64,000 bases of DNA. It comes from Echinococcus granulosus. Taxonomy: Eukaryota > Platyhelminthes > Cestoda > Cyclophyllidea > Taeniidae. The stretch spans positions 257,693-321,692 of the forward strand of contig NW_020170441.1 of NCBI RefSeq assembly GCF_000524195.1, written 5' to 3'. This document shows, piece after piece, positions 24,201-37,900 of the stretch. The translations under genes were made by a program, and so were the position numbers. Within the stretch, counting starts at the first letter, position 1. Each line of letters opens with the position of its first letter. The notes beneath the pieces were generated by a model. The model was not told the origin of the DNA. It made no database searches and saw only the letters and a list, made by a program, of their open reading frames with translations.

Positions 24201-27200
24201 AAGTGATTATTAACATTTGGGCGAGTTAGCTTGATAATATGGGCAATGACCGCCCCATAGAAAACATTCCAACTTAGACTTAGCTTGACCGCTTTGAAAA
24301 CGCATTATAAGTGAAGGAGAATAAATCATCGGGAATGGTCATTGTTAGATTAATGTTCATAATCTGTCGCTGAATGTGTTCATCCACCTGACCTAACAAA
24401 AAATAATGTCTGTCGAGGTGATGCGTAAGGTCTAGCATCATACTTAAACAGCTGAAGGCGCGACCGAGTCTGCTTAAGGTGGACAACAACAATTTATCAT
24501 TGCCATTTGTTATCCGAACCAAATTCCCTGGTTTTGCTGCTCAAGGCTTTATTTCCCCTTAGGGTTTTGCTGTGGTAGGTGGCCTTGTCCTGCGAGCTAC
24601 ATCATGGGTCGTAAAAGTTTGGCCATTAGCCTATGACGCAAGGGTTGTTATTCTCCCGACGTAGAAATATAATCGAATTTTACCTGATAAAATTTGATTT
24701 GGCGGAAATGCACCCAACCTTGAATTCTTCCTACCTGTTGAGCGAAATTTAATTCTAAGTCCATGGCCTTAATTCAATAGGGCGAAGTTTTCCCATTGAA
24801 ACGGACAATTGCCTCTCTGCGAGCAATGTACTTGCGTAAATTGTTTTTTTCTCCCGATCTTCACCTCCTTTGTTTTTCCCAGTTTCGATAGATGCATTTT
24901 TACCCCCGCGATTATGGTGTCGTGTTAACGAAATTTGTTGTTTTGCTGAAATACTCTTTGTCGCTAAAATTTGATCATTGAGACTTTGCCTGCTAGAGTC
25001 ATTACTGGCAAATGCTCGTAATCTCCCCATTCCCAGCTATGCTCTCTCAATTTTTCCGGTTTTTGAGAGCTGAAGCAGGCCGTGTAATGCCCTCCTCAAT
25101 CTTTTGCCAACCGATGACGGTGTATGAGGTGGAATCAAGTGTCTTACTCCAGTCCAACATGTCTTTCCTGCATTTCAGATTCAAGGAAAAGAACCCCGAG
25201 GATTGTCCTGGGGGATTCATGGCTGCTCTCAATCCGGTACGTGCCGATTTCATTAACCAGAGTAGTCCTGTCGTCTTCCTTAGATCAACATTGCCATTTC
25301 TGTATTCGACTAATCGTTTTGGCAGGTGGCTTTTAACATCTATCAATTAATTGAAATATAAAATTTTTATTTCTTTGGCTTGCTTTTAAGAGCATTACGA
25401 CGAATCCTAAGCTTCCAACAATCTCTACGCCTATTTGTTTGAGGAAAAGCCAGTGGAATAGGCTAAAGTGGACGAGATTTTAGGTAAAATTTAAAGCTTA
25501 AGCTTACTTTCTAATTAAATTGAGTCCACATTTAAAAGGACGCGATGTGGTTTTCGCATTAACCTAGAATTCAGAGGTAATGACTTTAGGGGCTACTTAG
25601 TGATCTGGAACTTTCAGAGGAAGATGTCTTTTCAAAACCCTACTTTTTAGTAGGAAATTTTTTGACTTGCATCATTTTAGGCATCCTTGGAAAGTAACTT
25701 TAGTTTTCTAATAGCGCAAACTAGGCATTTGGTTTTTCGCAGTGGGAAGTCTCTTCCAATTTATTATTGCTTCTCCCAGCATACCCGCAATGTAAACTAT
25801 TTGGCGTTTTTTAAAAATAATTTTTTTGTACCGTTGCAACATTGGGCGTTCGAGAAACTGGACGTGGGGTTGGGAGAAAAACTTTGTTTTTGTTAGCAGG
25901 AGAAAGTTCGCCAGAAGTCAATAGGCTGATGGGGCAGCTTTTTCGCCCTCCAATTATCGCATTGCTCCATTAATTTATGGTTGGATTTCTTGCTCCTCAA
26001 TTCTTCCCCAATGATAGGTATCACATTATTTATGGGAGGCTAGGAAATGTGCAAGCGCACCTAAACTTAGGCTCTGTTGTCCCACCACCATCACACGTTA
26101 CCATTGTTCGATCTTGTCTAGTGTCTTTTTTTCGCATTTTTCTCTCGATTTCAGAAACCAAAAATGTCATCTCTTCTATTGTTAGTATTTGGTGAGTACT
26201 CCGCTGAATCTCATGCACGCAACAACGAAGTAGATAGGTGCGTACTGGGACAGTAGACTTTTTCTAACTAGGGCTCCCAAAACGGTTTCAGACTTGTGTC
26301 CATTTGATCTACGTGAATTCTGGCTAGAAGTGTTGCGAAGTGTAGGCATCTGAATGCAGATCTTTCTCTTTATCCCATTTGGCTACCGGGGCTGTTGAAC
26401 CGGAGGACTTCGCTGCACATGACTCGCATTCCCCTGTGAGGTTGCCACTTGAGAGTTGGCTCTCTATATCTCTGCTTGCTTGAGCGGAAAAATTGGCCTT
26501 GATTTAAGACCCGTAAATGCATATTTGGGCTGCCTACTGTCCGGCAAAACCGCCTATTTTAACTCTTGCTATTTAAAAAAGGCAGTCACCACTTCAGCTC
26601 TTATCTTTGAGGCCGGAGTAGTCGGTGTCTGTGGCTTAAGCGCTACTAAATAGTGATATTGATGGAGTTGCTATCGAATCTAAAAGGATCAATAATCCTT
26701 AGAATCTCGGTGTTGTAGTGCATTCCAGAGTTGTCTCCCGAGTCGGTTCGAGTCCCAATGCTGGTGAAGGGAAGGTTTCAGTTTTTGGCATGACAAGCAC
26801 TTCTTAATTTTGTTTGTGATTTTTGACGACTTTCGGATTGTCCATGTACTATTTTTTCCGATTTAACACCGGTCGTCGTGATTTGTTGAGTGAGTGGGTT
26901 CCGCTGCACAATTAATATCATTTGTTCCAACCGGGAACACATCTGCCTGCGTCTTGCAGTCTGTTGATCCCAATCTGGCGCACTCACCTTCAAAATGTAA
27001 AATTTTTTCGTAAGTGACACGTCATATCAGGCAAAGCTTTATTGAAGCTGATAGAGTAATCGAGATTCTCTCAATTCCAATTTTTTTTTCATTTTACTAC
27101 TTTTTGTCGTTTTTACAGAAATCGTTGACCGTGGTCTCTGACGCATTAATTGAACAATCAGTGAAGGATGTCAAGGTGTACGACCGCTTCCAATTCGAGC

Positions 27201-30200
27201 GCATTGGCTTCTTCACAGTTGATCAAGACAGCGAACCTGGCAAGGTGGGTTTCTGGGTTTTCGCTCTGTTCAATTGAATCGGTACTGTCAAAAAACTCAA
27301 ATCCAGACCACCTTCATGAGGCTATCCGTTGGCCTAAAAGATAGATGTTTGTCATCGCCTGTTTAGAGCAACGGTCCAATTTATTGTCTGTTGTTGTTAT
27401 ATCAAGACGTAAAGGCGATGTTTTATTCACAAGATTTGTTCATTTTTATTAGAATTACTCCCAGCAGCACGTCCCCTTTTGGACTTATTGCTTAGAGCTA
27501 TGGCATCCCTGGCAGCTGTGAAGAAGTTCAACTGACATTTTCTCACGATTCATCTCAATCGTGAAGGCTTGTCAGCTTTTACCCATTTCTCATGTCTACG
27601 CAGTAGCGTTTTCAAATGAATGTGGGACTGTACTAAAAAGGAAGATTTGCGTTGATGAACAAGGAGAATACGTAATTGCAACAACCGATCCAATGCACTA
27701 AATTATTATTGCCATTTCGTACAGTTGAGTTTGCGTGCTTTCGATATTTCTCGCAACTTTTATATTTGACCAACTTTGAAGCTACGAACAGAGCAAACTC
27801 CACCAAAATTGTTGCTAAAAATCAAATAAAAGTGATGTTTTTTTCCTGTGTTCCTGTTAAATTCAAGTCTTGTTGAGTTGAGGAGTAAAGTACAGCTTTC
27901 CCTCCCAGAGTATTGTGTGAGCGCGGGCAACCCATACGCGCTGGAAATGGGTGGTACGCGGTACGCTGGCTTACTAAAACCGTATTTGGGTTCGCTGCGT
28001 TTTATAGCTTCGTTTGCTACTCCTACTTAGAGTCAACACGGAATTAGTTCGTTTTCTTTCCCTATAATCCCTTTCCTCTTAAAATTTCGTGAGAAAAAAT
28101 GTATTTGTGCTGGAAAACGCAAAGTTAGGCGTGAGGAAGTGTTCTTCAATTTGGTTGTTTTTTTTTTCAGTGTGAAACGCGTACATCTTAAACATCTTTT
28201 TCTTGTTTAATTTTATCTCATAACCCAAAAGTTGGTTATGTTTTTCTCTTTGGCAGGGTATTAACAAGTTTCACTGTATCATTTCTTCTGATATCAATAA
28301 AGTCGCTTTGTGCTCTTGGCAAGGTGCAAATACCCGGCGGCAGCGTACGCCTACTGGGGTTATAGTGCAGTTGGTTAATAACCACCACTCCTTGTAATGT
28401 ATCGTCATATCTGTTACTTAAAGATCAAAAACGGTATAAGTCTATACAAGCCACAGTCTACAAACTATGTACCACCAAGCCCACTAATTTTTCATTTCTC
28501 TATATGGTAAATCTCGCTTGCTGTGGCAGGGCTCCTCTATCCCCTCAACTTCTGCTATTCTAAACTTGCGTCGAGATAAGGCTCTATTTATCCCCCTTCA
28601 TTGCTTATTTTTCAAATCTATAGGATAAGTTTTTAACTGGTGTCGCTTGTAAAGAAAGGGAATGGTTTTGTTTGCTCGCTATTTTATTCGATGTGCTTTG
28701 TAATGGCTTTGTGCTGCAACGGAAATAAAGACAACGCCTACTGCATGCTTGCTCAACTTCTTTGTAAAGACGTCAATTTCTTGATTTGTGATTCGTTCAC
28801 GTGTTTTTGTTTTTTTTTTTGTACTACTTTGGTAATTTAGCAAGTCCGCAATTACTTCTCTCGTTCCTCTGCCAAACAAAGTTCAGTTTTGCCTTATTGC
28901 CTTTAGTAAGATGCGACTTTATCATTTATTGCACAGTACCTTGTCTTAAATGATCGAAACGTTTCTTTGCGTTGAGAGCATAGAGGAGGGACTTTTGCTT
29001 TGGCTGTGATGTCACCAGCACGGGGTAAACGAACACAGATACACATCCACAAGAAGTGACCACCGTGTGTGATTAATTGCCCACACATACCTCCACGGCA
29101 GGTGAAAGACCACCTCTATTTCGCACTTCGCCAAGATCCTCTTTACGATTTGTGACGTTATAAACCGTCTTCCACTTTTATTGCTACCCGAATTTGACTA
29201 AAATAGCTTTCTGCTCCCCAGTGAACCTGTCTCGCGTTTAAGCCTACTTTAAATCAAACACGGAATAGGCTTTACAATAAGCAGTGTGCAGCATCACCAG
29301 AAGCTTCGATCCCAGCAAGTTCCTGAAAAGTGTTCGTTTTTTAATCAGTACTTTTTTTCGCTCAGCCTCTCAAATTCAAATCTATCCCAAAGGCAACAGA
29401 AGTTTGTCGAAATCTTTCCTTGGGGAATTTGTCATGCATGATGACGAGGTGATTAAATTTTTAAAGTCCATTATTGAATGAGCTGGAACGCTGAAATGCG
29501 GACTTTTCTATCTATTCAGTAAGTCGGTACCATTCCTCATCGTAATGATATGCGTACTGCTTTCATATCCCATAAAGTATGCAACATCTGCAGTGAAGCA
29601 TTATTTCAATAATTGCTTTTCATGAGAAAGTGCTTAAGGCACGATTACTGTCCCGTGTGTACTCCAACATCTATTGTGCTTGTTTTATTTATCGCTTTAC
29701 AATGCTACCTGTGGGTTGCGTGTTTGTTTTAATTATCTGTACTTTTACTCCTTACTAACCGAAATAACCATTTCCCGTAACTTAGAATGCGCATTAAGAC
29801 TTCAAAGCACACTATATTTATTTTCCAATATAATTTTGCTGACACTAAAAGAGATGGTGAGGTGTGAACTGGCTTTAATCAGTCCTCTATCGCCTCAGCA
29901 GGTCTCAGAGGGAGGGTTACCTTAACAACGTAACCACTTAACCGACGCATCCTCGACTTCCATTAGTCGATGGAATGTCAACAAATGAGTAGAATATTGA
30001 CATTTGGGAAGAGTGCTCACTATATCATGTACAGTGGAAAGTCGGATATTTTTTCACCATGAGGAAACTTATACCTTTTTTCAATAACTTGGCATTTTGT
30101 TCCTGGAATTTTTTCGTTGATTTTTCCAGTTTCATTCGATTATATGGAGTCACAAGCGTTTTTTTTTTTGCTTACAAGGATGCAGTGGTTGTTTGTCAGG

Positions 30201-31318
30201 AATGATATATTATCGAACCCTCTGAGGGGATAAAAAATCTCTAGGAGGTGATGGGAGCTACCTATCGTTCATTAGCAATCATTTTTTTGACGTACTTTCT
30301 TCTCAATTAGTGTTTGAATGGTGCGCGCTGTTGCCACGGCATCGATCATGCGTTTGTATATACGTATGCCGCAACAGTGATGATGTTTCTTCCTGGGCTC
30401 ATCATACTTGGTTCACTTGTTTTTCCGATCCAGTGCAAATTCATGAGTCTGCACTCACCGGATGCGCTTGCACAATCAGTTGCACAAGGAACGCTTTTTA
30501 AAGCATCTTTCAAAACGCGTGCAAATTGTCCTCTTGGCTTGGAAAGTCATTCGACCCTAAGTAGGTAGAGGTAGCAGCATTTATCACTGGAGTGCTGGCG
30601 GTGGTGTGTGGCTACCACGTCTGAAGTGCCTGTTACTAAAAGTAGGATTTTTGGCACAAGTTTTTTTAGCAAAGTCGACTTTTTCCCGCTTTCAAAATCC
30701 TCGAGATTTTTTACCCTGTTCAAATTCGTCCAGAAGACTTATTTGCTACTTTGAAACTCTTATTTGCCATGATCGCGGTTTCCGGTATCGTTATGATAAT
30801 CTTGATTTGGAGGAACTTGTTCGTACCTTTAAATACGCTTGCGAACCACTTTTGCTGATGATTAAGCGAATTCTGGAAGTCTCTAGAATCATTTTTGCCT
30901 TACCGCATCTAATTTATTTTCGGCTTTTTAAATTTTGTTAAGGCCCATCTTCTACCTATCGCTAATTTGCAGCCATTGTGCACTGCGCTGAAAGCTCTCT
31001 TGAAGTTCAACATTTTAAGGCGTCAATGTTCTTCGAGGACGCACTTTATGGGCTCCGCCTCCCATATTTTATGACTCCTAGCTTATTATAGATGATTTTC
31101 TTTTGCTCGGTATCTAATGTTGCAGTGACTCTTGCCTAGTAGCCACAATCTTTGTTTCGTCTGGCAAAATGAGCCTCTGCTAGGCATAACGATTCGTAAT
31201 TCGCATACTTCATCATGTGGAGATAAATTTCTTCGACCTTTTCTTGCAGCTGATTTTCAATCGCACGGTAACCCTGAAGGAGGATCCGGGCAAGTCGGCC
31301 TACCAGGTGAAGGACTGA
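15258..31318 (+). CDS. QARS1: Glutaminyl-tRNA synthetase, cytosolic, without N-terminal extension
   Basis: Nine exons: 15258-15488, 15524-15829, 16449-16654, 18567-18957, 23135-23323, 23587-23714, 25179-25236, 27119-27244 and 31250-31318. They give 567 residues with all phases matching. The enzyme charges tRNA-Gln with glutamine using ATP. The class I signature is present: LHIGHAK (HIGH, 62-65) and VVSKRKI (KMSKS equivalent, 278-284). [25 protein letters not shown] and [23 protein letters not shown] are family hallmarks. The two-barrel anticodon-binding part fills about 350-567 and ends [10 protein letters not shown] plus a short tail. Length equals bacterial GlnRS (about 554) rather than animal GlnRS (about 775): the usual N-terminal tRNA-binding extension is missing. 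An in-frame TAA lies 12 bases before the ATG. Introns are 35, 619, 1912, 4177, 263, 1464, 1882 and 4005 nt. The donor of intron 2 (AAG|GTCTGG) is atypical but demanded by the alignment. Confidence 0.96.
15489..15523 (+). other. 35-nt micro-intron of GlnRS
   Basis: GTAAGG ... TTTTTTAAG. Removing it joins FGYAR to [15 protein letters not shown], which aligns with animal GlnRS without a gap. Reading through would meet a TGA after CYLR's frame changes, so splicing is required. Confidence 0.9.
18958..23134 (+). other. GlnRS intron 4, 4.2 kb
   Basis: GTAAGT donor and TTCTCAAG acceptor. I found no nested gene. A small perfect hairpin (arms 20908-20915 and 20925-20932, CCCACGCG/CGCGTGGG, 9-nt loop) stands out as GC-rich in AT-rich DNA. 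Confidence 0.6.
23715..27118 (+). other. GlnRS introns 6 and 7 around the 58-nt exon 7
   Basis: Two introns (23715-25178 and 25237-27118) flank exon 7, which is kept by TTTCAG and GTACGT sites. No nested gene seen. A GGTTCGAGTCC string near 26747 looks like a pol III B box, but its flanks do not fold into a tRNA T-arm. Confidence 0.5.
27245..31249 (+). other. GlnRS intron 8, 4.0 kb
   Basis: GTGGGT donor, pyrimidine-rich TTTTCTTGCAG acceptor. Contains open frames up to 111 codons around 30.3-30.9 kb, T-rich and without recognisable motifs, which I do not call genes. Confidence 0.5.
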
Positions 31319-34300
31319 GGACCTTTGAGGAAGCTTCCCCAATTCTGCGTATCGTCAATTTTCCTACCTCTCCTTTCTTCCCCCCGTATCCTCATCCCTC
31401 TGTGTTCGTGTCCGTAACCAGTAATATGGCTGTTTGTGCATTCGCGTAGTTGGGCCCTACATTGGCGAACCGACGTTGATTACTCGCTACTTCTTCCGCC
31501 AGCGTGCGAAAGTAAAGGCGTGCAATGCCAGAAGCCGCTTAAGAACTATGTTAAAAAAACACTTTTCACATGAAAATTGCAGCCAACTTAGTGGTAATAC
31601 TAGGAACAGCGCCCAGCTCGGTTGGTATTTTATAGACTTCCGCCAGATTTCATGCTGGGAAATGCAAATATCATTGTGAGTTAGTAAATAGCCACTGACA
31701 AGTACCGAGGGGCATGTTTGCAAGGTTTCTTATCAACTAACAGCCGAAAGACTGGCTGAGAGGTTTACTTGTTTAGCTGACTTTGTAATTCCAATGCGTT
31801 TCCCCATGCGAATGTGATTCTTAGGCTCATACCTGGAAAACCGCGCATATGCTGATGCGGGTTGGCAGTTTTAGTAACGCCTTCGCTACCTACCTGCCGG
31901 ATGATCGTTTTCTAACGCCATGTGGAACAGATAGCAACCAGTCGGTGATAAATAGAGGACGTTTCTCTTCTGCGCGATCCCCATAAGCGAGCATTTGCAG
32001 GAAGGGTACATCAATAGGTCGGGAAGCATATATTAGTAGCGGTTGGGACATTAGGAGTTGTTTGCCTCAATGCCTTTTCAAATGCTATGAAGAAGGAATT
32101 AATCATCATTTACCTAAAATGGAACCGAAACAAAAGAAAACCGAAGGCGATCGCCTTTAAGAGTCGTTTGGAGCAGAAATGAAGAAAATTTAGTTTTACA
32201 GGTTAATGCACGCAAGTAGATCCAACGAGTGCCTCTCCATGTGCCAACAGTTGTAGACTATTTAAAAATCGCCTTGAAAAACACCAAACCTATTATGCGA
32301 GGCAATTTTCATCAATGCGCAGTGAACACTACCGATTCCTGGGCTTTCGAACGGGTCTCACCCCACCCCAAAAGGCACAATATTACGAAAATATTACGAA
32401 ATTAAATCCAGCTCGCTCACCGTTTTGTCGGCGACTGAACAAATGATCTAAATATTACGAGTGATTTAAAAAAACCCATGAGATTTGCAATGAGCTCCAT
32501 ACAATAAAGTGACACTGACATCGTTTATTTCTTCACTTTCAAAAGAGCAAATTATTTGCACAAATTATCTCTGAATGCAGCCTGATTTTGGGGCTGCAAA
32601 TCGCCTCCAAACGCTCACTAAACGCAGAAGTAAGGTCTGGATCCGTCTAACAATGGAATCTCGAGTACTGGGAAATATTTCCTGCAAAGCTTATCAGTTT
32701 CCATCAAAGATGAGTAACTTTATATGTTCAGGGTAGCAGATATTATCTTGACGACATGTTGGGTAGCGGGTCCACAGTACTATCTTTATGACATCATTGA
32801 TTTGCTCCACACTTCTTTTATATTTACTTATTTCTAGCGGCAGTGTACCTAGTGGGAATTTGAAGCATTAATGAGACATCAATGACGGAAAGGGAGTTCT
32901 TACTTCTACCAAAGCGCTGTCATAAACGTTTAAAAATTTTGAGAAAGGTTTGGTTTTTTAAAAACGACAAATATGTATGGCTTGTGGACTTAAAAAAATA
33001 TACAGCATTTATGGTGAGCAGGCTTATATTCAATGTCTAGCAGCGCTAAAGCTGTTATTGCAGAACAGTTCTCCTTCAAAATCTTAGAAAAGGACAAACG
33101 CTATCTTCGAATTCGTCCACCAAAGTGAAGCATGTTTTCTCTGCTGGCAGTGTAAATTTCCCTTAAATTTTAAGAAAAGGTGGTAGAAAAGGGCATACTT
33201 GTCCATGACTGGCATCTATTTTATCAGAATCGGTCTTATTAAAAAATACAAATTAATTCCAAAGCAAATGTGACGGACCGTACCTGACAGAGGTGATACT
33301 ATCTTGACTTTGCTGAAAGTGACAGCAGGAAGCGTAGTTACACCAACTTAATGTAACCAGGCCGGCTAACGCCATAATTTCGCCCCTAGGCATGCAAACC
33401 AAATGACCTCTTGCCAAATGTGCAACTTTTTGGCCACTTACTTCTCTTTATCAAAATGCAAAAATTTGAGTACTAGGAAGTTGAAAATTTGACAAATTGA
33501 CAAAATTTTGGCCACCTCAATAATTATCGCTAGCAAACTCCCGACAGTAGATGCATTTTCATTACTTCTTCTGACTCAATAATCCGGTTGTACTACTTCA
33601 CTAGATAATTCAACAGCTTTCCCTAGAGATAGTAGCCCTGTGCATGGCAAAGGCAGCTTCTAAGCCTCCACTTTATAAGAGTAATAAATTTAAGGGCTAT
33701 GGGATTACTTAAGAAGTAAGTATATTGAATCGACGTTATTAGTGGAGAAGATTCCCATGGTTCCTCATAAGGGCACTGAATTTTTCGACCTCTTAGTTTT
33801 TCATGCTCTAGCTTATAACTTGTAAATTTAGTGTGCTCATACAAAATTGCTTCAAACTGGGTTATTTGTAAATTGAAACAAATTTGGGTATTGCCGGCAA
33901 ACTTCAGCGGTGGGTGCCAATTAATGCTGGTCTCCCCAGGAGTGCACGCTGTTGTGTCCAAGATACGACTTTACTTCCTGATTGCCTAAGCCGGAGATGC
34001 CACGCTAAAGGAGATTACTCAGTATCTTTACTTTGCACTACAACTGTGAAACTGCCAAGCGTAACTTAGGGCTTCTCTGTGATGGCAGCAGATGCGACAT
34101 AAATACGCACTCAGATTTTGTGCGGTTGGAAATATGGAAAGGTAAAAGGAGGCGCCCCATACGGCAGCTGAACTTCGCTAATCTCTATTAGAATAAATTG
34201 AATGAGGAATTCCTGTGCCTAGGAATCCATCTCAAATTTTTTATAAATACAATTTTCCAGATGTTATCCAGCAATGCTACGCTCAGACACAATACAAGGC

Positions 34301-34757
34301 TTAGATCCCATAAGACGAGGGAATGTAGATATAAATCGTCTGGCCAAGTAGTGATACCCACGTCTGCTTCACCGAGCCGAAAAAGCTGACAGTTTCTGGG
34401 CTTTTTGCAAAGTCTTCCAGGGATTAGGAGTGAGCAAGCCGTAATCTCAGCTCACCTGCTCCTATTCCTTCTAACTATTCATAAGTCTGGGTAAAAGAGC
34501 ACCTATAGTTAGTAATTTAGAGTTACGACCTATTTGAAAAAAGCAAATTTTGCTTCCAAGACCTGGTGCCAATGTGCTGTTCAGATGCGTAAATTTGGGC
34601 AAAAAGATGCCCTTTAATCAGTCAGACATTTAAATTGAATTTGTAAAATAGCGGTGAAATGGAATATGTTTATTGACCCACGAGAAGTTTGGGAATAAGT
34701 TAACATATGTAGAACATGAATATGCAGCATGGTAGTAGTTTGCAGTAGTAAATTCAC
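31319..34757. other. Gene-poor spacer after GlnRS
   Basis: No gene recognised. A minus-strand stretch near 31910-31980 is open and ends at a good CAG|GTAGGT donor but has no usable acceptor or match. The only AATAAA I noticed downstream of GlnRS on plus, near 32503, is 1.2 kb past the stop, so the true 3' end is unknown. Confidence 0.35.
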
Positions 34758-34961
34758 GCTCTGTGATACGTTGGTCATTCTTTCAACTCTCGGTTTTGGT
34801 AGAGGGGCCACTTAGGTGCATCTTTATTGTACCTTCATCGGGTGGGCTAGACTCCGAGCCATGTCAGCAGCCCCAACCCCTTCTGTACATCGGCAATACA
34901 TATTCTGCCCGGGTATTATGCCTTCTTTCGTCTTCAGGAAAGTCTTGGGTCTCTACAGCTC
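34758..34961 (+). mobile_element. Solo LTR, copy 2, with GCTC target-site duplication
   Basis: The 196-bp element occupies 34762-34957, starting TGTGATACGTTGG and ending GGGTCTCTACA. It is flanked on both sides by GCTC (34758-34761 and 34958-34961). The TG...CA ends and 4-bp duplication are what integration of an LTR retrotransposon leaves. No internal region follows, so it is a solo LTR. It is the most diverged of the three copies in its left half. Confidence 0.85.
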
Positions 34962-37900
34962 TTCCCCTTGAAGAATCGTTCTTCAGTTTTAATTCAGGTG
35001 ACACCTCATAGTCTTTAAAGTGATCCACCAGCTTCATTTGAATGCGTGAATAAATTCGATTCCTCCAACCAGGTTCAAAATGAACGTTGCACATGTTAGT
35101 ATAAGGTAACCAAATTCCTGTGGTAATCATTCTTGCTCAGACAAGTCTAGTCGCTTGCAAAATCTACTTCACTGCATGACATGATAGACAAGCTTTCAAT
35201 ATTTTCAAATACATTCCCACTACCCTACTGCTCAGTTGGGAGTATTGCTCCCTAACTTATAACTTGGAATAGGACTGTGGGGTTAGCATCGAGTCCACTT
35301 TCGTGAATAAAATTGGTGAAGTAACACGAGTCTAAATCACTTAGCTTTCAACACACATCATTGAGCACATTAAATGGGTACCGGACTCAAGTAGAGAAGT
35401 CACGTGTTTACACCTCAAGAGCTCGTATTCACTAGAAACCCTTTTATAGACCAGGAAGCCTTAAGATACGTATTTTGCTTTACGTAGTCTCATGTAGCTC
35501 TTTACAAAACAAGGTGGAACATTTCACCTTAATGTTGATTTGGTGTTCAAAGACTACACCATGTTGGGTGGAAATTAAGTTGCAGATCCTCTTAATATGC
35601 AAGCGCGCACAGCACACCCTCTCAGCCGCTGGAATGCGACTAGTATTTGTGAAAGGAAAAGGCATGCAAGAATCAAAGGGCAGTTTGACTAACAATCATC
35701 CATTTAAATCAAAGGGTAATATTTTGGATTAAGCATAAGATAATAGAGCCGTGAATGCCCTCAAAGTTGGATTAAGTACTTTGGGAAAAGTGTATATGAT
35801 CCAACATTGGCAGATTTTCTTCAAATGATTCATTCCGATTTCCGCAAATTTTAACACACATGAGCGGAACGCACCTCTTTTAACACTTGGAATAGGTGTG
35901 TAAATAATAATCCTGGCGATTCAAACTGGGGCGCCATTTTCTTGGACATAGTTTTAATCAGTAATAAAAAGTTTCGTCTACGAGTGTAACCGTTTACTGG
36001 ATTACTTTCATTCGTGCTGTTACTTGTGAGGTTTCGCTTGGTGTCTAGCTCATCTTTTCACCTGATTTGAGGGAATAATGAAATTGAGTAGCCGAGAAAA
36101 TGTTGAGAAGGGTTAAAGAAGAAGTAATCCTTTGCTTGGAGAGGCCTCAGTAAGTCTGGGTGCGTATAGTAGAAGTAAATCAGGTTATTTTATAAAGGTT
36201 TGTAGGTCGTTCAAGCTGCAGTATTGTATAGGTAATAACATCATACAGCATGTACTCCGCGCATTCGTGCCTTAGGATTTGCGGAATTTTTACAGGAATC
36301 TAACTAGTTTCTAGTCATGATTCTTTACAGATCTGCGAAATTTGTGGATTTCTCTAAAAAAATCTCCACGGAAGTTTTTATATTTATTTTCTTAAGGTAA
36401 AACTATAGCAAGCTAACATTTGAATGGAATCAGGGTGCTTGGGGAGCGTGACTTGGACCGTATTTTGGAGTTAAATTTTAGAATTAAGCATTTGTAGGCA
36501 TCTTGATTGACTCCTACCAAACATTCGCGGCTCCTCCCAACCCGCGGCAGGCTCTGAGTCCCAGCCTCTCGAGGGTAGGTGGAATCACCACATTCCACTA
36601 TGTGGAGCCAGGCGGAAGAGACGCTGCGTTCGAGGCACGCTGAACACACCACTGGAAGCCCCGTAAGTTAGAGTATTTCTACTTGCAACATCTTCGCTTG
36701 TGAAACGGGCTGATAACTAGAAGTATTGTACTCCTTATCACTTCGGTTTTTAACCCATTTAGGTATTAAAGTACTACGATGTGCCAGCTGCTTGTTGGAT
36801 TTGAAACCTTACGTATGGATAAATTTACCTTATATACAAAACTCCCCCCTCAACCAAACAACATGTGACAAGTAAATGATTGAAAGCTACCTCATTCTGA
36901 ATGATTAGCTTCAACAAACGCTGACGGTACTTCATTTATTTTCGCCACGTCTCCTTACATGACCACCTTCAAATGGATGATTGGACATTCCACAGTGAAA
37001 ATGTTAGAGACTTTCTTGACATCGGATACATATGATATTCTTCCCTGATGCGTTGTGATCTTGTTTCGTTTCTCTGGAAATTTTATCACACATTTATATG
37101 CGGTAGGTAAATAAAGTGTGTATAAGCCCGTGTTTGTTATTTCGGATAACCCACCATGAAGGCCGTAGAAAAACCTTTAGTTATCAGCTATCGCAGAAGC
37201 TCTTTTTGACGCTTGAATTTGTTATCCTTTAGAACTGGTAATACCAAAGCTTTTGTTTTGAAGTTTATTAAAAATACAATTCCTTAAGTGTTCGGGAAGA
37301 ATTCGATTTCGATACGTCATGTGCATTTGAGTGATTCAATCACCATTTCATTTGGTCAGAGTCATTTATCCATTGCTAACTTGATTCTTGACAATTTTAG
37401 TTTCTTTGGAAAAAAGCTACTTGATGATACACCACTTTTGTATTTCAATGGCAACTAATGTCTACAAATACGTGGATAGTTGATTTCTGAGAGAAAAAGG
37501 GAAGTACAGTAATTACAATAATGAATGGATGAGGAAATCACATCATTCCAATAGATATTTCTCCCCATCAAACACATTATTTCATTTTTACAGTTAACCG
37601 ACGAAGCCTAAAATGCAGCGACTTCATACACGCAGTTAGGTAGGTGTAAGTCCTTGTTCTTTTCTGTAAGCTCATTTGGTCTTTCCCTTTGGTGAGGTAG
37701 CTGCTACCAAAAACATTCACATAAACCGCAACGAAAGTGGTAAATAATACCCAATAAATGAAATAACAACCCTTATTCCTTTGATAACAACTACTGAAAA
37801 TACAAAACCGTATTCCTTATAATGATGCCGAATGTTAGTGCAGCACACTTAGTTTAAAGCAAAGCTATTATTATACATTGCATATTACAAAGGAACATTC

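Noticed and set aside
26735..26775. GGTTCGAGTCC, a perfect B-box word in GlnRS intron 7
   Set aside because: No acceptor stem, T-arm pairing or A box at the right distance; at most a fragment of a tRNA-derived repeat.
29090..29190. Minus-strand open stretch [18 protein letters not shown] ending at GTATGT
   Set aside because: No acceptor in frame and no adjoining exon; left as chance.
31900..31990. Minus-strand open stretch with FITDWLLSVPH and a CAG|GTAGGT donor, BRCT-like at first sight
   Set aside because: No acceptor, no partner exons, and the resemblance is too short.
33623..33961. 112-codon minus-strand frame
   Set aside because: No start context, no homology, and translation composition typical of spacer.
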